Source: Anaeramoeba flamelloides (taxonomy: Eukaryota > Metamonada > Anaeramoebidae). From it: a stretch of DNA of 64,000 nucleotides. A program made the translations under genes and the position numbers. Positions 1 to 9,300 of this stretch are shown here, piece after piece (within the stretch, counting starts at the first letter, position 1; each line of letters opens with the position of its first letter). Location of the stretch: NCBI GenBank assembly GCA_027625915.1, contig JANTQA010000057.1, positions 1,612,001 through 1,676,000 of the forward strand, written 5' to 3'. The notes below the pieces were generated by a model. That model did no database searches. It was not told the DNA's origin and was given only the letters and a program-made list of their open reading frames with translations.

Positions 1-308
1 AATTCACATAATTTAATTTTTTGGGAACAATAAAAAAAAAAAAAGAATGAATTTTTATAAGGTCATAAAAATGATTTTATTAGTTTGATCATTGGCAAGT
101 GCAAATTACAACAGAGACACCTGTATACGTAAATACTCTTTCATTAAAATTAAACTGATAAACATAGGTTCCACGATTATTTATGGAAATTACTTGCCCA
201 TATCATTTATCTGATTAAAAACACAAAACAAAAAAATGACAAGAAAAATCAAGTAAAAAGAAAAAAAAAAAAAATTTACATAAAAAAAAAGGATGTGAGG
301 AGGAAAAA

Positions 309-348
<40 letters not shown>

Positions 349-639
349 CCGAGTATTGACATTTTTTAAAGAAGATTCCGATTTTGAATTCGATATATTC
401 TTTCCAAAATAACCATTTAATGTGAGTTTTAATATGAATTGTTATATTAAAAATAAAATAAAAAAAAACCAAAAAATTCATAAATAAAATTTGAAAGAAA
501 ATTACAATTTTAAAATTAGAAAAATGTAAATTTCTTATTTTATTCTTAACATCTGAGTAATATTTGTGATAAAATGAAAACAAAAAACAAAAAAATAAAC
601 TTGGGCCTTTAGTACTATCGAATTTCCACAAAAAGTTGG

Positions 640-1040
640 TTTAAATCTGTTAAAAAATCATTTAAATATGAAATAAAAAATGTAATATTATCTAATATAA
701 CTTTTCTTAATTTTGAAAAATTACATAAGATGCAATATTTTTGAAGAGAAAAAACCTTTCTTAAGTTGAAAATGTCAATCTTGAGTTCGATTTCTCAAAA
801 CATTCCCTTTCAATGACTCAAAACAATAACAATCAAAAAGAGATCTTTTCTGAATTTTTTCATATATAACATGCTCAAAAATAAAATAAAATTTACAGTT
901 AGAAAAAAGTTTGATTTGAAAAATCGATCATTTTGTCCTTATGAGATATAATACTATTAGACTAAGAGTATTTTGATTGGTGAAAAAGTTTTAGGATCAT
1001 AAGACCACTCTCAATTTGTCACCTTCTTGTGAAAATAGTA
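640..1040. repeat. Dispersed repeat A, copy 1
   Basis: About 400 bp that resemble 50405-50835 in the same orientation. Shared landmarks in the same order are a 'aaaaaatcattta' block, a 'ttgaaaatgt' block, the string 'ttttgtccttatga' and a terminal 'ccaccttcttg'. Identity is patchy, so both copies look old. No coding capacity is convincing. The 1-640 stretch before it holds long A tracts and nothing else I can name; 1041-1596 also shows no gene. Confidence 0.5.
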
Positions 1041-1596
1041 ATTTATTAAAAGATTAACATTTTTCTATTATGACCAATAACAAAAGTATAAGAATCTCAA
1101 ACATATCAACACACTTAATTATATCTACCCAACAATTTCTTTCAATTATTAAACTTACATATAGACAGGTCATAAAAATAAATTACAAAATAGGAAAAAA
1201 GTTAATTATTTCCATCCCTTACAACAAAAATCAAACACGAGAAAGACAGTTCTTGAAAACCAAATAAAAAAGAAAACAAAAGCTATTAAATCTGTAGAAC
1301 TTGTTTAGAATTTGTTTAGGAAATTCTCATAGTTGAATAAGTTGGAGATTGAAAAAAAGTAAATTGAAAGAGTCGAACAAAAATATTAAAGAACATTGCG
1401 CATTAAAAAACCACAAACTTTCGAGCATTAAAAAAGAATTCACCAACCTGTAAAAATATGATATTTCTCACCACTAATCAGTATAATTTAGGCTAATAAA
1501 AAGGGATATTCAATTTTTCTCTCGAATCCAAAATATTCTACTTCGATTTTTTACTATTTTTTTCTTGTTTATTTTTTTTGGTTTCTTATTCAAAAA

Positions 1597-2513
1597 ATGC
1601 AAGTTTTTGAATTGCTCGATCCAGTAACTTCAACAAAATCAATTGGAACACTTTCAACACAAACAACGAGATATCATCATTCTTTGTCAAACGAATCTGC
1701 AGATCTTCATGGTTCGGCGGTTGTTTTTGAACAAGACAGTTATCCGATTGCAATTGAATGTTGGTACAAAAATTGGAGGATTGGTAACTATTTTTGTTTT
1801 AATTCTTCTCTTTTTAATTGCTTTTGTAATCCAGTGTGGTGCTATTTTTTCCAGAACTGACCACCAACATCTTTCAAAATGAAAACAACCAACAAATTTT
1901 TATTTGGAAAAAATTTACACGCACCAATGAACGAGAAGATGTTAGTGTTTGACTTCGTAGAGAAGCAATCAAATTTTCAGAATTGAAAAACTTTAAACGA
2001 AAATTGTGCCCTTTCAAAACTTTAATGACTTTTCCAGACGCAAACAACACTTGGATTCAATTACTAATTTTTAAAATTGGAATGAACACTTTTTTTTTCG
2101 CTAAACTCAGGGATAGTCTGGTGAACAAATCGAAAAGATCTCTTGGGCTTTCTTAAAGTTACTTTTCTCAGAAGCCAAATGAATTTTCTCAATGGCTCTG
2201 GAAAAGATTGCCAAATTACTTCTGTTGTATCGGTGTTGGGTCTTTTATTTTTTGGTAGTGGTTTGATCTTGAGAAATCACTTTCAATCAGTTTGTTCTAT
2301 TGATCGTGCCCAAACCAATTGAACAAAAGCTTCATTTACGTTTCTGGTAAAAAACCCATTTTCATCGACAAAAACAGAATAATTCTTTCAAAAAACCAGA
2401 AACTTTTTTTTTGTTCTGTTTCTTTTCAAAAAAGAGTGACAAAAAAGTTTTCACAAGTCTCTCTAAAAAAACAGTTGACAAACTTACCAAACCTATTTTC
2501 AGTTCCTGATTAA
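1597..2513 (+). pseudogene. Decayed or unresolved gene of unknown function
   Basis: I do not recognise this protein. A clean ATG at 1597 opens about 62 codons of balanced composition (MQVFELLDPVTS...). It is followed by what looks like a 71-nt intron (GTAACT at 1784, TTCCAG ending 1854). After splicing, one reading frame runs to the TAA at 2511-2513 with good protein-like composition (for example SQWLWKRLPNYF, IFIDKNRIILSKN), but about four in-frame stops interrupt it. Some stops might lie in further small introns; a 51-nt GTGAAC...CTCAG segment near 2121-2171 would remove one. Either this is a multi-exon gene I cannot fully resolve or a gene that has recently decayed. An alternative unspliced frame at 1643-1882 gives a hydrophobic stretch, which I take to be the intron read through. 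Confidence 0.35.
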
Positions 2514-2810
2514 AAACTTTCCGATTACACTTTTTTAAAAAGGCCTTGAATAAAAATTGTTTTGGAATTTCAAATGAGAGAAAATTTCAACTCATCTTCT
2601 TCGTCTTTAAGCTATGCATTTTCGCTTTGAGTGGACAACTTAAAAACAAAGATAATATATCACTTTTGTAGATTGTAAAAGGATTTCATTCGAATATACT
2701 GGGACAACTTATTGCTTTGTATTTGGGACTGTTCCTCCTCTGAAAAAAATCAAAAAATTTGGGTGAAAGAATTCGTCCAAATAAACAAAAACAAGAAATA
2801 ACTAATGAAT

Positions 2811-3011
2811 AATATTAAAGAATTAATTCAAATTAACAAAAATAACAAAAATAATATCTTTGATGCTATCAAAATAAAGATCCATTATTTATTTTATCAC
2901 TAATAAATTAGAAAGAAAATTATGATTCCTTTTTGAATTCCAGAAAAACCTAACGTTAAGTGCTGTAGAGTGTCGCTAAGTGCCGTAGAGTGTCGTCAAG
3001 TGCCTAGTTTT
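2811..3011. repeat. Dispersed repeat B, copy 1
   Basis: Matches 57655-57862 in the same orientation. Both carry 'gaattaattcaaat', then 'aacaaaaataacaaaaata', a 'attatttat' block, 'gaaagaaaattat' and finally a 'gtgccg/gtgtcg tagagtg' block. The end unit, a short GC-richer run built from 'gtgccgtagagtg' variants, recurs at 3780-3810. It stands out against the AT background. Confidence 0.55.
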
Positions 3012-3089
3012 TTTTTTTAATTTTAGAAATGAAAAAGAAAATTTAAGATATTTTCTTTTTATTTCTTAAAGTCAAAAAAAACTAATGGC

Positions 3090-3295
3090 ACTTTTCTTGA
3101 GGTTTAATGTTTTATTTGTAAAGTGTTCTGGTTATCTTTTGGTTTTTTTGAAGTTTTCTATTTATTTCAAAAAGTAAAAAAAGCCTAGAACACTTCACAA
3201 ATAAATAGAAAACTCAAAAAAACCTAACGAAAATCTATTGATTTTCCAAATAAACAGAAAACTCAAGAAAACTACCGTTAGCTTTTTTCAGAATT
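3090..3295. repeat. Foldback repeat C, copy 1
   Basis: Inverted-repeat block. The left side reads 'aagtgttctgg ... gttttctatttattt' and the right side is its reverse complement ('aaataaatagaaaactc', 'cctagaacactt'). It is followed by 'gaaaatctattgattttcc', itself a small palindrome. The same modules recur at 3885-4045, 54345-54640 and 56685-57060. Confidence 0.6.
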
Positions 3296-3307
3296 TAAAA
3301 GAATATA

Positions 3308-3503
3308 CAGTCAGTTTCACTTTTAAGACACAAACTTTCAACGAAATTTAAGAAACAAAAAAATCTAAAATTACGGCACATTTTTTTGAATTTTTTTTTA
3401 CACAAATTATTTTACTAGAATTTGAATTTTTTGCCTTAATTTGCAATTTTTCTTGTGCCTTAAATTTCGTTGAAAGTTTGTGTCTTAAACGTGGAACTGG
3501 TTA
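3308..3503. mobile_element. Palindromic MITE, TA-flanked, family M1
   Basis: A near-perfect palindrome of about 196 bp with arms of about 80 bp. It begins CAGTCAGTTTCACTTTTAAG and closes with the reverse complement of a close variant. The arms continue through 'ACACAAACTTTCAACGAAA'. It is bounded by TA on both sides, as expected of Tc1/mariner-type target duplications. A second copy lies at 13178-13383. There is no coding capacity, so movement would need a transposase from elsewhere. Confidence 0.75.
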
Positions 3504-3739
3504 TAGTAAAATCATATATTTTTCTCAATCCTTTTGAATTTTGAAAGTTAGGTAATCTATGGTCACCTATGTGGCACTCTAGACACAACACAAAAATATT
3601 TTAAAATAAAAAAAAATCAAAAATCTCGATTTATTTTTTTTTTTTTTATATTATTTAAGGGACGAGTTATTGACTCCTCTTGTTCGTTGTTATCTTTTTC
3701 AGAATTCACAAGAATAGAGCAAAATCAAAGATTTTTACT

Positions 3740-4145
3740 CAATTCTTTTAAAACTCAAGAAAACCTAACGAAAGTATCCGTAGAGTGCCGTCAAGTACCG
3801 TAGAGTGCCTAGGTTTTCCATAATTCAAAAGAATAGAGTTAAATCAAACATTTTACACAATTCTTTGGAATTCTGGAAAAGCTAAAGGCGTTTTTCTTGA
3901 GGTTTTCTGTTTTAACTATTAAGTGTTCTAGGTTTTTTTGAGTTTTTCTGTTTTATTTATAAAATCAATAGAAAACTCAAAAAAACCTAGAACGAAAATC
4001 TATTGATTTTCCAAATAAACAGAAAAATCAAAAAAAGCTAACTTTGTTTTTTTTTAATTTAAGAATTTAAAAGAAAATTTTTGAAATTTTCTTTTAATTT
4101 CTAAAATCAAAAAAAAAAACCGAACGACATTTCCAACTCGAACTA
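3740..4145. repeat. Foldback repeat C, copy 2, with tagagtgcc block
   Basis: Contains a second 'gtgccgtcaagtaccgtag' run (near 3785) and a second foldback (3885-4045), with 'tgttctaggtttttttgag' and its reverse complement 'ctcaaaaaaacctagaac' facing each other. It abuts the 3' end of the minus-strand LINE fossil beginning near 4150. The same neighbour relationship is seen at 54345-54950. Confidence 0.6.
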
Positions 4146-4149
4146 TTTT

Positions 4150-5640
4150 CTAAATTTTTAATTCTGAAATTGTCTCGTTCAATTTCTGGTTATTTTAAAT
4201 TTTTATATTTCTGATTAATACTTTCAATTTCTTTCTTTCTTAAAGGAAGATAGTTGATTAATTCATCAAAACAGAGGATTTTTAATTTTTGAATTAACCT
4301 AAATCTTCTTTTTATATTGTTATTTCTGACCGGATCAATTTCTTTTTCAGTTTTATAAATAATCATGGGAGGATGTGGGTTGATTAACAAAAATTTTGTA
4401 ATTTTTTTATTAATCCAAGTATCAATATCTTTAAAATTTTTTTTTTTTGTAAAAAAATCAAATATTTCTAATTCATATAATAGTTAGACTATGTAAAACA
4501 GCTTTAAAAAAATGAATTTTTAATCCATTAGAAAAATTTTTTGTTGTAAGATCTTGATTAATTTTTTTCAAATTGGCCTTAACTTTATCAAGGATAAACT
4601 TTAAATGAGTTTGTTTATCTAACTAAGTACCAAGACATCAAATTTCATTTGGAATTAAATTTTTTTTTAGTTTTATCAGAGTAAGGATTCATTCCGAATT
4701 CTCTTATTATTTTATATATTTTTTGTAATTGAAAATTGATTTCTATCAATGTTCCTTTCATAAGTAAAATATCTATTTATTAATCAAAAATATAAAAGTT
4801 ATCCTTCAAGTTCAACTATCCAAAAATTCTGGGCATTTACTAATTGCTTAAAGAGAGACTTGTATGTATAAATAAAAAACAAATAAAATTTGTACTTTAT
4901 GTTTAAAATATGAAGAGAAGAAAATAAAGAAAAATATATATCATTTTTTATGGGTATGTCATTCCCTTTGAAAATGATAGATCAATATTTCTAAACAAAT
5001 GAAAAAGAAATAAACTTTATATGAATTAATTTTAAACCAAGAAAGTTTGAAATTATTTTCATTAATTAATTGTCTTAAAATTTGTGTTTTTACGCTTAAA
5101 TTTCCTTGAAGAAAATTCAAGTACAAGTATATCTAGAGTGTAATTTATACTTTTTCAATAATAAAAAAAAAGTAATACTAATGTATTTCAATATGTTCAA
5201 TACAACAATTTTTATTTAACCAAAAGAATTATCTTCAAAATAGAAAAAAAAAAAAACCTTTTATTAATATTCCTGACAATAAAGGCTATTTATCGTGGAA
5301 TATTGATGAAAATAGTCATAAAAATAGTAAAAAAATTTTATAATGCCAGAAATAAAATGAATTTAAATTTTTTCTTTTTTATTTAAAAAATGGAAAAAAA
5401 AATTATTCATTAGAAAAAATTTTCTTTTTTGGGTTTCTTTGTGGATCATGATTTTTCTACACTTGAAATTTACATAATTCGTAATTACATAATATCATCA
5501 ATAACATATTTTAAAAATTTGCAATGTAATGGTGAAAGACTGATCCCTTGATACATTTTTTTTCAAATTTTGGCATGTATAAATAAATGGATAAATTTGT
5601 GAAAAAAGACCTTCTTCTCTAAAATAGATTATAATTTTTA
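4150..5640 (-). mobile_element. LINE-like (non-LTR) retrotransposon fossil A
   Basis: Reading the minus strand from 5640 downwards gives broken pieces of a non-LTR reverse transcriptase in the expected order. A QGISLSPL block near 5530 corresponds to motif B. A degenerate IDILLM lies near 4770 where the YADD-type active site belongs. REFGMNPYSDKTK follows near 4700, and a 'CLGT.LDKQTHL' block near 4630 corresponds to the usual YLG motif. A final open stretch, 4190-4390, carries the thumb-like tail. Frameshifts and stops are frequent, so it is dead and old. The gap between the QG and DD motifs is far too long because a 200-bp repeat (4948-5158) lies inside it. Clade is not assignable. Confidence 0.65.
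4948..5158. repeat. Dispersed repeat D, copy 1, inside LINE fossil A
   Basis: Shares its two ends with 63172-63284: 'tgtcattccctttgaaaat' at the left, and 'acgcttaaatttcctt' followed by 'atctagagtgtaatttaca' variants at the right. This copy is about 210 bp and the other about 110 bp, so one is a deletion derivative. Its position between the QG and DD motifs of the LINE suggests it inserted after the LINE. Confidence 0.55.
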
Positions 5641-6375
5641 TTTACACCTTCCATTTTGTGATATATTCTTTTATTTAATTTACTTTACAAACAATATTTC
5701 AATTTTATTTAACTCTTAAAAGAACATTTTGAAAAAAAAAATAAAACATACAGACTTTGTTTGGGTTAAAGTACTTATGAAGAATTATTTTAGTTACTGT
5801 ATTATTTAAAAAAAAAATTGTTATTTCAAAATTTTTTCAAAATAAATCAATAATTTTATTTTTATTGATTTAAGCAAATTTGAACTCATTTTTAACTCAA
5901 TACAGTTTAAATACTGTAATTCTATCTATTCGTTTTGACTATCTTTTAAAAAATCAAAATTCTTAATTATCTCTAAAAAAAAAAAAGAATCATAAAATAA
6001 ACATTTATATCAAATTATATTGATTAACAAAAAAAAACAGATCATTTTTATTGAGGTTTGAAAAAATTTTTTGTCTTAAAAAAAAAAAATCAAAATTCAA
6101 GAAAATTTATCAATTTTTTTTTGATTATCTTTCAAATACATTTTTCACATTTAGTTATCTGCTATTCATAAAATAATAAAATCTAAAAAGAAAAAAAGAA
6201 AAAAAAAAAAAAAAACATGACTAAATTATATCCATTTACCTCATAATTAAAATACCATATACTTTACGATTTTTTTATTAATACTTGATAATATAAAAAT
6301 AAAAAACAAATAGCAAATTTACCATGTTTTTCATCTCACCCAAAACCAACAAAGGGCGATAAAGAACTAATTAGA
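5641..6375. other. Gene-free AT-rich stretch upstream of the PH/RUN gene
   Basis: No protein-like frame. Poly-A tracts at about 5976, 6090 and 6200. The last 80 bases before 6376 are open in the same frame as the downstream gene and may belong to it (see finding). A 12-codon ATG-initiated frame at 6324-6362 could be a small upstream ORF, but it is weak. Confidence 0.5.
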
Positions 6376-9300
6376 ATGTGTGGATTTGCAAAAAAAGAAG
6401 GTAAAGTACGAAAGTCATTAAAGAAAAGATGGTTTACTTTAACAGATAGTACAATTTATTACTCAAAAAATGAAAATAGCGATCCACTTGGTGAAATCTC
6501 TTTATCATTATGTATTTTAATTGACCATAATCCACAAAAGAAGCAAATACGCATAGTGACTGGCAAAAGGACATACAATTTATTTTTTGATAGTGATATT
6601 GAATTAGCTAAATGGAATAAAGCTCTTGAAGTTTTATTAGAATTAAGAAAAATTGTTAAAAATAATTTAACCATAATACAAAGTTTTTTACAAAGTCAAG
6701 ATCAATCCAAATTTATTGAACAAATGATTAAAGAAAAATCATTAGGTACAGATATTTTTGAGATTTTTAAAATGATTAATGATTCGGGATTATTCGTTTA
6801 CTTTTTAAATTTCAATTTAAAAGAAAAATTCTTTTTAAAATTAATCAATTACAATTATAATGTTGTTAAAACAAAGGAAATTTATATTTTGAATAAAAGC
6901 CAAGATTATAAAGAAAAATTAAAGCATTGGAAAAATAAAAAACTAATCTTAAATTTATTAAAATCCATTCAAGAATTTGAAATTGAATTGTCCTTGGAAA
7001 TTACAAAAGCTTGGTTAAATACTTTTTATCAAAACAATGATCAAGAAACAATTAATGATTTATTATCATTAGACATTAGATTAAATGATCAAATTAAATT
7101 ATTAAAAAAGGAAAATGATCAACAAATTGGAGAAAATAAAAGTGGTAAAAAAAAAAAGCATCACAAACATCATCATCAAAACAAGAATATCATTAATAAA
7201 GATACTGAAAAGGTTAATAATAATAATCTTTCCAAAAAAAAGAAAAAGAAAAGAAAAAATTCTGTACAATTACAACAGACACTTGACTTATTAAAAATGG
7301 AACGACATAAACACGAGCTATTAGAAAAAAGAATAAAAACAATGAAAACTCGAAAACAAAAAATTGAAAAGGAATTAAAGGAGATGAAAATTAAATTAAA
7401 TAATATAGAAAATTCAAATTCAAATTCAAATTCAAATTCAAATCAAAATAATGAAGATATCCTAAAGCAATTGAATAAAAAAGAAGAACAATATATTAAT
7501 TTGAATAATAATTATACACAATTAAAAAATGAAAATGAAAATTTAAAAAAATTAATTCAAGAAAACATTCAATTAAAAAATGAAAAGGAGAAAGAGAAAG
7601 AAAAATATGAAGATATTATTAGCAAAAAAGAAAAAGAACGCGAAAAATATGAAGAAATCCTTAAAGAGAAAGAAAAAGAAAACGAAAAATATGAAGAAAT
7701 TATTAACGAGAAGGAAAAAGAGAAAGAAGAATACAAGGATATTATTAGCAAAAAAGAAAAAGAACACGAAAAATATGAAGAAATACTTAAAGAAAAAGAA
7801 AAAGAAAAAGAAAAATATGAAGGTATTATTAAAGAAAAAGAAAACAAAATAAATAATTCAATTAATGAAATAACTCGGCTCAATGACAAAATTAATAATT
7901 TTCAAAATCAATTGCAAGAACAAGATAAACTTCAAACACAATTAAAACAAAAAAGCATTTTAGAATTAAAAATCAAAGAACTGGAAAATTCAAATAAATT
8001 AATAACCGAAAAAATGAATGATTTAAAATCTAATAGTAATCAACAAATAAATAAAGAAAAATCCATTACAAGTGATCTTGAAAAAAAATATAAAGAATTA
8101 GAAATTAATTATCAAAATATTGGGGAAAAAATTGAAAAAAAGAAAGAAAAAATTAAAAAAAGGAAAGAGTTAATCAAAGAAAAGACAGAAATAATCGAAG
8201 AAAATAAAGAAAAAATTGAAAAAAAAAAAAAAAAAATTGAAGAATTGAGAAAAAAAAATGATGAACTAAATAATCAACATTTATTAAAAATAAATATACT
8301 AGAAAAAAAAAACCAAGAATTAATTTTCAAAAATGAAGAAAAATATAAAGAATCAGATGATAAAGTAAATGAATTTAAAAAAATAATTTTGGAAAATAAT
8401 AATAAATTAAATGATATAAAATTAAAAAATGAAGAAGAAATGAAAAATTTGAATTTAGAAAATGAAAAAAAATATAACGAATTAAATAGGAAATATCAGC
8501 AGTTAATAAATGATAAAACAAAAATAGAAAATGAAAATACCAATAATTTAAATAATTTAAAATCAATAAATCAAAAAAAAATCGATAGTTTGGAATTAAA
8601 AAATTCTCAATATTTGGAACAAAATTTGGAATATGAAAGGAAAAATAAGGAATATGAAAAAACTAATTTGGAATTTACAAATAAAATAACCCAATTAAAA
8701 TTAAAATTAAAAAATAACCAAGAAAATATTAATTTGAGTGAAAATCAAAAAATCATAAAAAAAAAAGAAAAAATTAAAAAATTGAAAAATGAACAAAACA
8801 AATTAGAAAAAAAAGTTTCAACAAAAGAATCGGAAATTAAGTTTTTTGAAATTAAAAAGCAGGAAGAAATTGAGAAATTAAAATCAACATACGAAGAGAA
8901 AATCAAAAATGATGAAAAGGTTTTTAATAAAAATATTAATGAATATAAAATTAAAAATAATGATTTAGAAAAAGAAAGAAATGATGTAACCAATAAAGTT
9001 AATCAATTAATTGATATTAATGATAATTTACAAAAAATGAAAATTAATAATGAAACAATTATTGAGAATATAAAACTTGAAAATAACGATTTAAAATCCA
9101 AAATTTTGGAATATGAAAGGGAAAATAAGGAATATGAAAAAACTAAATTGGAATTTACAAATAAAATAACCCAATTAAAATTAGAATTAAAAAATAACCA
9201 AGAAAATATTAATTTGAATGAAAATCAAAAAATCATAAAAAAAAAAGAAAAAATTAAAAAATTGAAAAATGAACAAAACAAATTAGAAAAAAAAGTTTCA

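Noticed and set aside
1940-2320. In-frame TGA and TAG in the 1597 gene as a sign of stop-codon reassignment
   Set aside because: Confirmed genes here contain no in-frame TGA, TAA or TAG, so decay or missed introns explain it better.
7569-7889. Long Phe/Ser-rich and Lys-rich frames overlapping the coiled coil
   Set aside because: They are antisense or out-of-frame shadows of the repetitive Lys/Glu codons of the PH/RUN gene.
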